Shown: piece by piece, positions 1 to 11,890 of the stretch
Layout of the letters: the number at the start of each line of letters is the position of its first letter
Numbering within the stretch: the first letter of the stretch is position 1
Assembly (NCBI GenBank): GCA_019843655.1
Contig: JACDQD010000004.1
Coordinates: 2,108,001 to 2,172,000, forward strand
Direction of reading: 5' to 3'
Origin: Lethocerus indicus
Taxonomy: Eukaryota; Arthropoda; Insecta; Hemiptera; Belostomatidae
Length of the DNA stretch: 64,000 nucleotides
Position numbers and translations under genes: made by a program
The notes under the pieces: generated by a model
Databases searched by the model: none
What the model saw: the letters and a program-made list of their open reading frames with translations, nothing else
Told to the model about the DNA's origin: nothing

Positions 1-1120
1 GTTTCGAGATTAAGCAAAGGTTAAGGCTACAAATCTAACGCCGTTCGGGGGAACGCTCATAAGAAAATCGGTAAATTCTTCTAGGATCGAGGCCGGGTCC
101 TCGCGTCCAATTGACGGTAATTGCGGGCCGCGGCCGCCGGCCGTATATCTCTCTCTCTCCTCGGCGATGGGCGGTATCATCGGCGGCGACCGAAATTCCG
201 GATAGGTATGCGCCTGCGGTATACGGCGGAAAATAAAAGGGCGGACATTCCTTTTCGACGAAGGCCGGCCGCGTGCGATACACGGGCGACTGAATCGGAC
301 GGCCGGCAAAGGTTGTTTTAATAATTTAAAACGGTCCGAGAATGAGCCGGTTGGAAAAAAAATTTAATCTAGGACGCCGATCGGGAACCCTGGCATTTGG
401 CAGTCCCCCGGCGAAGAGACCGGAGCACGGGCCAAATAGAATTAGCGCTCTCAGATTCGAATCGGCAATTTATCTCCACTCTAGACAATATACCGGATAG
501 CGCCCGGGGCTGTCGGGGCTGTAAATCAAAGTGCCCCCCCGTCAAACAGGCGCGGCCCCCACATCATCACCCTCATAACTGGAAGAAGACACTAGCCGCT
601 ATGAATAAGAACTTCAGGAGTACCGCACCGAATGGAAGTAGAAAAATCGTACTTTAATCACCAAATCGAACCGGAATTCATCACATTTTCATAACCGGTA
701 ACGGTCAGAGTAGAAACCCGCACCCCGTGGCCTTGTCGGCAACCCGAGTCGATCGACTGACCTCATATCGTCTGTATGTAATTTGATATCGCTGACAATG
801 GAGGCGTGCGTAATTCCTTCGCTCGGCCCTAATAGCGCATAAATAAAATGTCCTCGGGCATGATTTATGTTTTCAGGTGTACTCCGCTTGAGGCACCGTT
901 TCGGAAGGTAATTTTTCGACCGACGATACAATAATTATTGGGGTTTTTTTTTTTCCAGTTTCTCGCCAGTAAAACTTGTGGATCCGGCTGTATTATTCTG
1001 GCAACAAGTGAAATGGGACGAGGGAAACTTAAAGACTGACATAGAGTATCATAAATCTCACTTGACACTAATGAAAATCGCGTAATGCGGCTATGACCTA
1101 TTTATACCGATTATAGAGCC
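1..1120. other. No gene recognised
   Basis: Several short open frames on both strands overlap here, none longer than about 100 codons and none with a motif I recognise. A (TC)n stretch near 150 is very short. At 876-906 a segment of 31 bases lies between a TTTTCAG acceptor-like site and a GTAATT donor-like site; it is too short to support as an exon. I see nothing else in this interval. Confidence 0.5.
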
Positions 1121-1124
1121 GAAA

Positions 1125-1345
1125 AATTGACAATATACAAAGCTGTATCGAATTATTGTGACCCACCAAGATATCCGACGATGCCTCGTATCCTGAAATT
1201 CCGATCGAATGTCCTCCGAACATTCGGTGATTTCTTAAGCATGAGAACCATGTCAGGACAATACTTGAATGAATTGCACCTATTATATACAAGATTGTTG
1301 ATTGTGCAAAAAATAACACGAAACAAAGTATAAATAGAAAACGAA
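1125..1345 (+). pseudogene. Decayed Jockey-like LINE reverse transcriptase 3' end
   Basis: A plus-strand frame reads KLTIYKAV near the start and ILKFRSNVLRT further on. This matches the order of the conserved Jockey-clade reverse transcriptase tail, where a YKAxLKPxWTYG block is followed by a QRFQSKVLRT block. The sequence between the blocks has diverged. Near 1295-1320 there is a motif GTTGATTGTGCAAAAAATAA that recurs at the 3' ends of the two other Jockey-like fragments in this window (near 12100 and, inverted, near 48915). The copy is short, 5'-truncated and non-functional. The assignment rests on the two short peptide blocks plus the shared 3' tail. Confidence 0.55.
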
Positions 1346-1989
1346 TTTAAGGTTAAAGAGGAATAAGGATAATTGTCCCCCAGGGGTTCGGAGCAAGCGG
1401 GCTTAACAGGAACTGACCAATACCGAGGGAAACTTTTCAACGCTCTTTCCTTCGTTGAATTTATTCGATCCGTTCTCAAGAACTGTTAATTTCGATGAAC
1501 AGCGGGCAGCCGCCGTATGTGTAAGTGCCAAGGCCGGGGTGTGAGCTGCGGCGACCTACGATCCTGAAAATTATTAGCTATTGGGGCCAAACAGCCCCGG
1601 GGGATCCCACGGGAGCCCCACCCCGCGCCGGGCCTTTTTGTTCGCCGCTTTCAAATTGCGTTCAAATTAATACCGCCTCGAAATTCCGTTTCGACTGTCG
1701 GGTCAGATATTCGGCCGGTAACAGTGAACGGAAACGGCTTCTGTACTGCGGCGTTCGATGCACACGAACATAGTGGACGTAACAAACCTGAGTGTACATG
1801 ATTTCCTAATCTGTAATTAATATTTCCAGTCGAACACCCCCACAAAACTATAATATATTTACTAGTATATATTTATTGATAATATTTTTAAATTTAACAT
1901 ACAAAATTACTAACTTTTGCACGTTGAACAATTGCAACATTCTTTACTTTGGAAGAGATCGTTTTCACATAAATTACGGAGAAAAATTA

Positions 1990-2720
1990 ATCATAAAAAT
2001 GCAAAAACGGCCGAAAAATGAGGTTTTAGGTCCAAAAATAGGGATTTAGGCGCAAAATCGGCCAAAACTAGGGATTTTAGGCGGAAATCGGCCAAAATGC
2101 GGTTTGGAGGCCTAACAATGCTGATTATAGGCCCAAAAACGGGGTTTTTAGGGCAAAATAGGCCCAAAAGTGGGGTTCTTAGGCGCAAAAATAGGGATTT
2201 TAGGCGGAAAAGCCGTCCAAAAATGTGGTTTTCAGGCGAGAAATTGGCCCGAAAATGCGGTTTTTAGGCCCAAAAATAGGGTTTTTAGGCGCAAAATCGG
2301 CCCAAAAATGGTGATTTTCAACCCAATTTGTGTCGATTTTTCGTCTAAAAACACCATTTTTGATTAAGCGCCTAAAATCCGTAATTTTGGCCCTAAAACG
2401 GTATTTTTGAAAATCAAATTTGTGAGCCGATATCGCGCAAAAGACCGCATTTTGGGTAGATTTTGCACCTGACAACCGCATTTTTGGGTAGATTTCGAGC
2501 CTGAATATCGAATTTTAGGGCCTAAAATTCGTATTTATGGTCCTAAAAAAACCGCATTTCTGAGCCAATTCTTGGCCTAAGGACCGCATTTTTGGGCCGA
2601 TTTTGGGCCTAAATACCGCATTTTTGAGTCGATTTTGCGCCTCAAACTTAATTTTTTGCCGATTTTCGGTTTAAAATTCAATTTTTTTGAGCTGATTTCA
2701 CGGAAAGAAACGCACATTTG
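1990..2720. repeat. Inverted block of degenerate ~20/31 bp tandem units
   Basis: From about 1990 to 2315 the plus strand repeats a motif resembling AAAAATGCGGTTTTTAGGCC, in units that alternate roughly between 20 and 31 bases (about eleven units). From about 2365 to 2720 the same motif recurs as its reverse complement, for example ACCGCATTTTTGGGCC. The block is therefore a large imperfect palindrome built of tandem repeats. The turn lies near 2310-2365, where AAAAATGGTGATTTT faces AAAACACCATTTTT and can form a local hairpin. Open frames across it are artefacts of the repeat. Nothing resembles a transposase or transposon end at the borders. Confidence 0.8.
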
Positions 2721-2749
2721 GGTCTATAGGAATTTTATATAACATTTCG

Positions 2750-5700
2750 GCCGCATGTTTTGCATGAGTTCCAGCCAGTGCTGCATGAATGCAATTGGTC
2801 CCCTTTCGCCGGCGTCTTCGGGATGAAAATTTCCAACTTCATGTACAATAAAATACAAGAAGTTTGGTTATGTATTGTGGAAGGGGGTGGGGTGAATACG
2901 TGCGAGACCTGCCTGCAGATTACAATTTGGTGATCGGGAAGGTAAAAAGACCCGATTTCTTCGCGGAGTCAAAGAACGGTTTTTTTTTGAATGGAGGGAC
3001 GTGGGGGGGGGGCCGCCGGTTGAATACAAACCGTCGCTAAAGAGAGGCAGCACGCGAACCGGCCCCGAACCATCTTTATGAACCCGCCTCCAGCCACACG
3101 GTGTCGTTCGTTTAGCCGAAATCCGAACCCATCCAGCCGCACCGACTTATCCCGCTTTTGCCGACCTTAACTCTATCCCAGAATCCATCCGACCAGGAAG
3201 AAAACAGCTGGGACATTTAATACGCTCGTCAATTTGAGGTAATCTCGTCTATTCAATCTCTCGGCATCGCCCACGTACATTTACCTTTCTCTTATTCTAG
3301 CGGGTCGAACATTTATTTTGCAGTCTTCCCGCTCTTCCTTCCGGTTGGGGCCCGACATCGGGATGAGGGAGATCCCGGAAAATCGTGGGATCCGAAGGCC
3401 GTAAACAGTCCGCAGATCTAGAATCGGGGAGGGGAAGCATGAGAAGAGATTCACTGATATTCAGGCGCCACAGCGCCATAAATTGACGCACACGCTCCGA
3501 CTGCGCCTGCGCCAAAGAGGAAGAATGCGATCTCTCGGTTGTTCTACGAAGAAGCCAGAACAGAACGTCAGAACAATCGGAATTTCACATCTCAAATCTT
3601 TGTGCTACGCGTTACGAATATTATAAACATAAATCAATTGAAGTCAAATATATTTCCTTAAAATAACGCCCATTAAGCCTTTATAGAATGTTATTCCGTA
3701 GTGTCTAGAGGGTGGTTGTGGCCTGAACAGGCGCTATCGGGCAATCGGCGTGTTGATTTTTTTAAGTTTTCGGAATTTTAAAAATTGGTAAATTCGGTAT
3801 AGACTTGGAAAGTTAATCCAAAAGTGAAGGGGCTCTCAAGCCCAGAACAACACCCGGATAAGTCATCGAGGGCCGATTTCCTACAGCCGGGAGACACCTA
3901 ATAATTTATATTCTTTCGCTTCTACTCGTTTTTTCGGTCGCAGATAGGGCGATCACGAACCGGAGATTTAAATTGTAGCGTTTATTCGATAACGAGCGGG
4001 AGCTGGATAAGTGTATATCCGTTTTCGCGAACCGATCCATCGTCGTCCTCGTGTTCCCCGGGAGCCCACGACCTTTCTCGCACAGCGTCACGACTTTATT
4101 GGGGAATTGCGCTTCAGAAACTAAGTATGTATTTGTAATTTCGCGGAAAAGTTTTCCACGGTGCAGTTTCCAAGGATTTCTCGAGGACGCCAAATGGGAA
4201 ATGTAACAATAAATCGTTTTATTTCTCATGTCTTCTTTATTTTCATGCTTCGTTGGATCCTATAAAAATTTACAATCGTCCAGTTGAGAGGCGACCAAAC
4301 AATATTTTAGTAAACTGTATTATAATATATATAGTATTATAATAGCGATATTTTTATGGTGTTTCTTGAAGTTATAGGTGACATCTATCAACGCATTTTT
4401 AGAATATATTACATACATTATTACTGGGAATGTTTAAGAAATAATTCACTAATTAACTTGCATGAATGATCCACTGGAACCATGACGCATTGCGCTCATT
4501 TTAGAAAACAGGATTTTGTTTATATTCCGAAGATTCTTATCCTGGAATTGACTTAGTGACTTCAACTGTCAACATTTGCGTTTCTAGAATGGGCAGAAAA
4601 GTTGTTCCAAACCGTTTAGTTTGTAGATTTCAATAATAGCGAGCGATATTACAACAATATACTACTGGCGTCCCCACCCAACTAATTGTTTTACCCAGTC
4701 AAATAAGCCTTTCCTGAGTTGGTAAACGCGCGTTTAGATTCTAACTGGCGTAATGACTCGATTGAGCGTTTTTAAAAGGAAATCGCCCGAGGATGAAATT
4801 ACGGGCCGACCTTACCGACCCCGACTTCGCCTTGTCGAGGCGAAGCGAGCCTAAATTACTTTGAATAAGAATATTTCTACACTAGAATAAAACGTTTAGA
4901 GCTTTCCGCTAATTGAATTGAATAGCTTAGTTTAATACCTGGAATCAAATCTGACCATTGAACAAGAGAGCTAAATAATTCCTTAATATTTAACAATTAT
5001 TGTCCGACTTTTGTCTACAGTTTTGTTTAGGATCAATCGACTGTTATGGAGTCCTTTAAAAAAAAAAAACGAAATGAATACACTAATAGCACTTTTGTTC
5101 GTGAGTATTAATTAATTGAACCGAGGATTTTATCTCTCACAATTGAAGGAAGGAGAATGGGGCCATTCTGATTTTCAGCCCGTATAATAATGGGGATGAG
5201 GTGGGAATATTTGTGATGTGTACCATTACAATACGATTTGAGGAGTCGCACAACACGTCGCGTGGAATTTTAATCTCTTTGAAATTAACGATAATACCGA
5301 TCTGGCGTGTAGAGGCTGAAAATCGCAAAACTGAAAGACCCTATAAAATAATTTTTCTCGAGTCTATACTATTCGTAAAAATTCTCGATTGTTCCAAGTC
5401 TATATTAATTCCGTAATTATTTAAAAGTTGTGAAAATTCCGAAGAGTTTCGTGGCTACGGAGAATAATGATCTTGTTGTGCGGAGGACGAACATTGATGA
5501 ATAATGAACAGTCAGTTGAAAGGTGATGAATTGTGAGAGGATTCATGGATTTTACAATAGTCTACAAGAATTTACAAGACATTTTGCCAGATTACCGTGA
5601 TAAATATAAATTTCACACGAAATTCATTAAAACGTTCATTAAAACGTACGGTAGCGCGATGCGACAAACTCATGTCATATCTGCCCTTAAGAGAACCGTA

Positions 5701-7540
5701 TAAATATTGCTGCATGTAACATTTATTATATAGCAGTTTATTCATCACAGAATACACACATGGTTGGAACTAATGACAGGTGTTATTTATAGTGAATTTC
5801 CAGTTACTTACTTTGCAGTAATTTTCGAATGGTGGAAATGTCTTCCAAAGCCTGTTCCTTCAATTCCCTTCAGGGGAGATTTATTACGAATAACAACAAT
5901 GGTTGTTGGCGATAAAACAACGGGTAATACGCCGAAATGCGATAAGAAGGACCGACTTTAATTCGTACAATAATTACTGGGAGATTTATTCACTAGTGCA
6001 TTTCGCACATTCCAGAATGAACCCCAGTAGTGGTGGTCCTATTATACGCGAGAATAAGACCGCTTGTTTATAAATTTAATTAAACTACTTTAGAGAAAAA
6101 AAAATGTAAAATAAAATGGGAGAGAGAGAGAGAGAAAAAGGAAACGAACGCAGCGCATTTGAAAATCCTCCCACGGTAATCACACGCGTTCTCGCGTTGT
6201 CCCACACATAACGTCGATTCTCCAATTAAATCCTGCCACTATTAAAAAATTATGATGTATGAAAGGTTGGACAGGGGGGCGGGGCGGGGACGTGGCCTCG
6301 GGGGGGTGGCTGTACTAGTCGCTTAATTAAGCCGCGGGGCTTCTTAACAGTTTGGATTCCTTTCAAAGCCCTGAAAATTCATTTGTAAACAAAGGGAAAT
6401 ACCCGTGGGAATATCGGGACTATATTTTGTGACCGCTCAAGATCTCGCTCGTTCTGTCTACCAATGTCCTATATATTCACGTGCCGCCGTCGGCGAAAAC
6501 CCCAACCAATTGTCCGTAAACCAGTCCATTATAACGGCCCTCTCGGTATACTTATATTGACCAATTTGCCCTGGTAACGTTTTTCTGGCCCCCCCCCCTC
6601 CCCCCAGCAGGGCCGTTTACTGCAAGCGTCGATTAAACGGCCGAATTATTATCCCTAATACGTGGGAAGAACTCGGCTGGTCTTCGGGGGTGGGGGTGTT
6701 TGAGTTGCAGTTTAAATGCCTTATGTGAGTTTCTTAAGGCGGGGAGGGGAGGGATGAGGGCTTATCGAATTACAGGTCGGGACGACTTGAAATTTCCACA
6801 TTCAAATCGGTCAAATACTTTAAATTAAGTAAATATATCAGTATCCAATCCTTACTTCATCAACTAATAATTAAGTTGATTACTGTCATTACTGTCAAAA
6901 TATTGACGGGTGATATACTAAGTATACGAATCACCGATTCGGTTGAATCGAATTTCTCTGTTTTATAGAATTGAAAACGAAAATAAATACATTCTTCCGC
7001 GTTTATTCTCCTTCAAAACCTACCATTAGCGACGGTATTAAAATTATGAGTAATTTGATAGTACGTCCGTTTCCTCCGATCTTTGTTTATCCTCTCCGGT
7101 AAAATATTGATTCTGAAAAACCCCGAACTAATGAATTATGCACGATCCTCAATGGTGAATATCTCGAATTACCGGTTGTTTATTTAATTGCCGTTATTAT
7201 TTATTTGCACCCGGTTTGTTCCGCTATCGTAATTTGTAGATTTTCCCTCTTACAGTACTCGATGTTTACGAAGGGGAATATAAGTCTCAGGCTGACCGGA
7301 CAAGGAACAGCATAAACGTGTGACAAATAGAGAATTTTAAATTAAATGAAGCATACATTTTGTAGTATTTCTACATATTTATATTCTCCGCGGGAACAGG
7401 TTGAAATGCAATGGTAAAAAGGCGTTCATTTGCCATTTGCAAACTTATAACTACCAGGTTCGTCGTCTCTCTCACTCCCGTAACAAATATTATTAGTTTA
7501 ATAAATCCAATAAATAATTATGCGAAATGCAGTTGATGCA
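2750..7540. other. Long stretch without a recognised gene
   Basis: Ordinary-looking AT-rich DNA with GC-richer patches. The longest open frame (3906-4229, minus, 107 codons) shows no domain I recognise. A splice-flanked open segment lies at 3324-3400 and another at 5819-5923, but both are also expected by chance. Simple sequence includes a G run near 3005, (GA)n at 6122-6136, and C runs at 6588-6606. No transposon ends were recognised. Confidence 0.45.
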
Positions 7541-7544
7541 GAAT

Positions 7545-7666
7545 ATCGACGTTTGGAAAGTGTTGGGAATGCGATTTCGACTTCGGAGGGTTCGTTCGCC
7601 TTGGGATTTGAACTCAAAATGCGTTCGGCTAGTGGAAGAACCTGTTCCAAAATTAGCCGCCCATAA
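7545..7666 (-). repeat. Dispersed repeat R3, copy 1
   Basis: This segment shares blocks with 8876-8988 and, in part, with 10352-10386: AATGCGATTT, then CCTTGGGATTTGAACT, then GGCTAG followed by a purine-rich run and CCTGTTCCAAA. On the minus strand GTTCAAATCCC resembles an RNA polymerase III B box, which hints at a SINE. I cannot find an A box at proper spacing or a poly(A) or simple-repeat tail, so the SINE reading is only a suggestion and the strand is tentative. Confidence 0.55.
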
Positions 7667-8330
7667 AAAATAACTCGTTGACAAGCCGGTGCTATGAAGA
7701 TACAGATTTTTATAGCATAATTATACGTTCCATTGAAATATGACAGACGATAGATACGATTTCAACACTGGACGCGATTTAAAGCGAGATAACTATGAAA
7801 ATAATTAAAGAGCTAAATTTAAATATTGTAAACATAAATTGATGCTAACAATTGAATAATAATAAGAGTATTTAGGAATGAACTAGAAAATCAAACTGAA
7901 TCTGAAGTTCCAGTCCGTTCTGCGTTTTCCAAATTTTTTTCTCCATTACCCCAAAGAGGTAACTCAGAGAAATTATAATGTTTAGAATGCATAAGTAAAA
8001 TTGCAATATTCAGCGCTAGATAAGTGTTATTGAAGGTTTTTCCTGTTAATTGTAGGCATTCAGTCGAGACTATTTATAACTCATGCCCATTGTCTATACG
8101 CTTCTGTGCAGTTCACAGCAAAATGATTATCTTATTCGAATCTTCAAGATCTTCTACCTCTGCTTAGATGAAATCAATATACTTAATAGAATATAAGTTT
8201 GAAATTCAAATAATTGTGCTTGCTTATAGTATTTTATGTGTGAACAATCGGAGACTAAATAAGGCGCGAGGTCTCAAACCCAGGTTATATAAAATATAAA
8301 TAATATTTCATATATTATTTTTTACATATA

Positions 8331-8517
8331 TTAGGGGTACCCAAAAGTAAACAACATTTTGACTTTGGAATTCATTTTATTTTGCTAAAAAAAAATTTAA
8401 TTATTAATCTACTATATATTCCCGATATTACCAACAACTCTGTGCCACTTTTCGATTCCCCTCTTGAAGAACTCCTCAGGACCAAAATACATCTTATCAA
8501 ATTGTTGATTACTTTAA
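8331..8517 (-). mobile_element. Mariner-derived MITE, right end damaged
   Basis: The left end TTAGGGGTACCCAAAAGTAA follows a TA dinucleotide, as in Tc1/mariner insertions. The body matches the reverse complement of the complete copy at 55701-55919, including the segment that encodes the tail of a mariner transposase (EEFIKRG, then a decayed remainder). The right terminal repeat is interrupted: GTTGATTACTTT runs directly into AATAT, as if about ten bases of the end were lost. It has no coding capacity and would depend on a transposase in trans. Confidence 0.8.
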
Positions 8518-8875
8518 TATTTGAATTCCCACTATCCTTATGATCTCTAGGGGGGGCGTTCTGGAGATTTTACCACTAACCAATAGATCCTTCCTTCACG
8601 AACTCGTTGGCTTTGGAACTCTTTGCCCCTCAGCTATATTATTTATCGGCCTACAAGATTCTGAAAGCCAATATCAAAATATTGATGGTTCGGGTATAAT
8701 ATCTGGGTATAAACGAATTGTGTAGCGTAGGCGCCACGGGGAGAAACGAATGAGAAAAAGGCCACCGCGTTATAACAAATTAATTCAATAATTCATGAGA
8801 CGATTATGTACGTGTAATCGTGGTGAAAATTCGGCACGAAAGAGGGCCCGGTGAGAGACAAAGGGCGTGGGCAGT

Positions 8876-8988
8876 GTGGGCCTCTGGAAGCGCGAGGAAT
8901 GCGATTTGGACGGCCCCGTTCGCCCGGGGATTTGAACTTAAAATGAGTTGGGCTAGGCGAAAAACCAGTTCCAAAACTAGCGGCCTCC
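8876..8988 (-). repeat. Dispersed repeat R3, copy 2
   Basis: This is the second copy of the repeat at 7545-7666. It has the same ordered blocks: AATGCGATTT, GGGGATTTGAACTTAAAATG, TTGGGCTAGGCGAAAA and CCAGTTCCAAAACTAG. The right side runs into a C-rich tract (8989-9010). The copies lie about 1.3 kb apart in the same orientation. Confidence 0.6.
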
Positions 8989-9320
8989 GCCCCCCCCCCC
9001 GCCGCCCCCCGGACCAACAACCCGCCTCGCACACAAACTGGCCCAACCGCCTAAACACGTCCTATACACAACGCTATACAACTTCTACGCACTCTACGCA
9101 GTTTAAAACAATATTCATTTAGTAGATTTCCCGTTAGTCCGGTCAATAAACCAAACCTCACGACCCGCAAAGAATCCCTCAAAAGATGGGCCAATGGCAA
9201 CAAAATTTCCAACATTTTCCCAAAACTAGATTTTAAAATATCGTATAAAACAGACCACATAAGAATACGTCAACATCCAGTACTACGCACGGACGAACAG
9301 ACAACCGCCGCAGTCGATAA

Positions 9321-9372
9321 GTGACAGTGACTACTGGAGGTGGCGACCGGCCGAAACCGGTCTGGGGAAAGA
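9321..9372. repeat. FB foldback fragment, degenerate
   Basis: GTGACAGTGACTACTGGAGG is followed by TGGCGACCGGCCGAAACCGG, TCTGG and a purine run. This matches the right-arm core of the FB family (ACTGAAGATGGCGAGCGGCC, then GAAACCGGTCTAGCAAAAGAC). Several mismatches and the absence of flanking arms suggest an old remnant. Confidence 0.5.
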
Positions 9373-10200
9373 CCTAAAACGTCCCGCTGGGAGTAGACCA
9401 CTCGAGAAAAACAGCGCCGTCACGAGCCGCCGTTCGAGCAATTGGCGAAATCGGCGCGAAATTGTTCGGACGTCGGCCAATTTCCAATAACAGAGTGTGT
9501 CGGAGACGCAGACAGTGTACAGAGAGTCGAATAGGGCCACCCGTCTTCGAAACCGATTGCGGTATTAGGTTTCGTGACGATGATTACGATCGCTACACCA
9601 AATTTGTATATTTACTCCTACTGTTTACACGGTTAAACGGGGCAGAATAATTTCGGTCTATTTGGGCCAACATTGAAAAGAAATTTCATATAACAATATT
9701 AATTTTTGGTTTTAACCCAACAGTTAATTAAACCCGTTGCTTCTATTCGGAACACCCGCCCAGTTGGCATCCTCCCGTCCTTCGGTAGCATTCGGTCGGC
9801 GGCCCAGCAGGCTCAGTTTATGGAGAACGCGAATTGGAGCATTCGTCGAACGGATTTGATTAAAAGGCGCGAGCGGTTGATTTTGATAACGCTCAATCAA
9901 AATACGACATTAAAGGCCGTTTCTCCATTAATCTCTATAAATTAGCAGTTGTGGGACGAGTGAGCCTTCATTCTTTCTGTCTCCTTTCATTAAACCGTAG
10001 TGTTGGGCCGTTTCGAAACTTCGGTAGGAAATAGGGCGTAATGGTGGGTGGGGTTTGTATCGTTTGTTTAGGATCGACTCCCTTACAAACGGCCGAAATC
10101 CTTCGGGTAAAAAACCGATTATACCTGGAGTAAACCGAGTTCACTCCTGGATTCTGACCGTGACAAGTGGAAGCGGCATTGGGCAGGTTGGGGCCACACG

Positions 10201-10270
10201 TGTCTGTGTCTGTGTCTGTGTCTGTGTCTGTGTCTGTGTCTGTGTCTGTGTCTGTGTCTGTGTCTGTGTT
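10201..10270. repeat. (TGTGTC)n hexanucleotide microsatellite
   Basis: About 11.5 uninterrupted copies of a six-base unit, TGTGTC. It produces three misleading open frames: alternating Asp-Thr on the minus strand, and Cys-Val and Ser-Val on the plus strand. The lack of interruptions suggests that it is young or highly mutable. Confidence 0.95.
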
Positions 10271-10351
10271 TTGGGCTGGCGCATTGGCGTCGGTGCGAGC
10301 TCGGTGTGGACGCTGTGTGAGGGGGGAGGGCGCCCCCCCCCCCAAGAATAC

Positions 10352-10386
10352 CTTGGGCTAGGCGAAAACCTGTTCCAAACTAGCTA
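10352..10386 (-). repeat. Dispersed repeat R3, short partial copy
   Basis: TTGGGCTAGGCGAAAACCTG followed by TTCCAAACTAG matches the distal block of the repeat at 8876-8988. Only this end is present, immediately after a G/C homopolymer stretch. Confidence 0.5.
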
Positions 10387-10743
10387 GAGGTGGCCAACCC
10401 GTAATCGTTTTTCGAGACGGCTTATTTTTTCTCCGTTTTTGTTTTTTTTTTTTGTTTCTTTCCAGCCGAGCTGCCCCGGCCGGGCCTTACAAAAATTTCG
10501 CAACCTTTTCCTCGCCGGCCCCACTTCCAGCTTATCACAGGTATAAAAGCGGAGCCCATTTTCTAAAATAAACCGGCCCCGATTGGCGCCCCGGACGCAG
10601 TTGCAACGCTTCGTTTTACGCCCACCGATTTTGGGACCGGTTGCACTCTCGAGACAGTGATTGAGACTGAGTCATACTTAGCGGTATACAAATAATAACG
10701 TTTCTTTTCCGACTCCTTTCAGTGCTCCATCTATGTCCAAAAT

Positions 10744-10860
10744 ATAGGGTGTCCCAAAATGAATCGAACTGTGTGGCTGCCAAACTTTCAAATGGTTTTT
10801 TTTTATAGGGTCACCAACTTTACTGCAAGAATGGTGGCAAATTCAAATCTTTCAACCGTT
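10744..10860 (+). mobile_element. End fragment of a mariner-superfamily element
   Basis: TAGGGTGTCCCAAAAT follows a TA and matches the termini of the element at 60343-60906. After about 50 bases the sequence becomes the reverse complement of that element's subterminal region, which carries GGGTCACCAACTTTACTGC. The fragment therefore looks like a short foldback made of two ends, with the second terminus lost. There is no coding sequence. Confidence 0.6.
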
Positions 10861-11392
10861 CCGAAGGACGTCCCTCGGCACATTTCAGCCTTCAAAAATT
10901 AATAACTCATTTCTATATCCGTAATATATACTTAATTGCCAATAGTTTGAAATTGTAGTTTAACATGTGCCTTTAAATTAAAGGGGAGACGGTTTTTTAC
11001 CATCTTGTTTATTATTAGAGAAGAATGTGTACGGAATGTCTTTTAAAAGATAATTTAAAAAGGCCAATCCAATGTACATTGCCAGTACCGAATCGGACAC
11101 AAAGTTGCTGAGTAATCCAGAAATGGAACAGATTGCATAAAAATGAATCCTTTGGTTACAAATATTGATGAAAACTGGTGGTGATGGCGGGGGGGGGCTG
11201 CGACTATTGAAACTCGAGTTTGAATCTTGTCCCTTAGCTTAAACTGTGGTTCGGCTAGGACGAATGATATTAGTGGGGGCCATTAGCGGTACCTTAGCCA
11301 GCGGTGGATACCGGCCCCCCCCTCCCCAATTAACATTCTAATAGCCCCCCCGCTGGCCAATTACAAGAGGACGGTAATTGGCGACGATGCTG

Positions 11393-11416
11393 GCGGTGGT
11401 GGTGGTGGTGGTGGTT
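11393..11416. repeat. (GGT)n microsatellite
   Basis: About seven GGT units in a row. The run encodes poly-Val in one short frame, which is an artefact. Confidence 0.85.
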
Positions 11417-11683
11417 CACCCTACCCCCCGGACACTGGGGCCGCTAGTAACAGGTTTGCTTGATAGACTCTATATGGGCCTTCTTCGGTGGCCTCAGACA
11501 AAATCCCCCCCCAATCCCCACACACAGTGGCTACGCCCAAAATACCGTCCAAACTCCACCTCAACCGAATATCTGTTGGAAAACAGTTCGCCGAGGCCTC
11601 ACTAATTCACTCCGACGGAGCACCAACCCTTCCCATACCGTCTAATATACGGGTTAATACCCTATTTATTTTTAAAATTAGGG

Positions 11684-11890
11684 CTAATAATAACGTTTCG
11701 GACATAAATTATTCGAAATATGTTCTTCGTGGTGGGCATATTTTCAACGCATAATTCGGCAACCTAGCGGGGAAACGTTCGAATGATTAGTCGCGAATTA
11801 ATTGTTCGCGTCACGTAAACATTGGCAAACATAAAAAAGAAATAATTACTAGTAACTGAAAACAAACTTTTGTTCTTATACGAAACAACT
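11684..11890 (+). repeat. Dispersed repeat R2, copy 1
   Basis: A segment of about 207 bases recurs at 21458-21693 in the same orientation. It starts CTAATAATAACGTTTCGGAC and ends near ATACGAAACAACT. Similarity is high along the whole length apart from a few insertions in the second copy. I find no terminal inverted repeat or coding frame. A Jockey-like fragment follows immediately on the right. Confidence 0.75.

Noticed and set aside
5819..5923. Splice-flanked open segment
   Set aside because: Plausible sites and 34 open codons, but the peptide (starting IFEWWKCLPKPVPS) is unrecognised, and similar segments arise by chance in 64 kb.
10055..10387. Open frame with a long Cys-Val repeat
   Set aside because: It is the TGTGTC microsatellite read in frame; the same array is open in three frames.
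10466..10540. Exon-like segment with a strong pyrimidine tract and GTATAA donor
   Set aside because: All three frames are open over 75 GC-rich bases, so openness carries no information; no peptide recognised.
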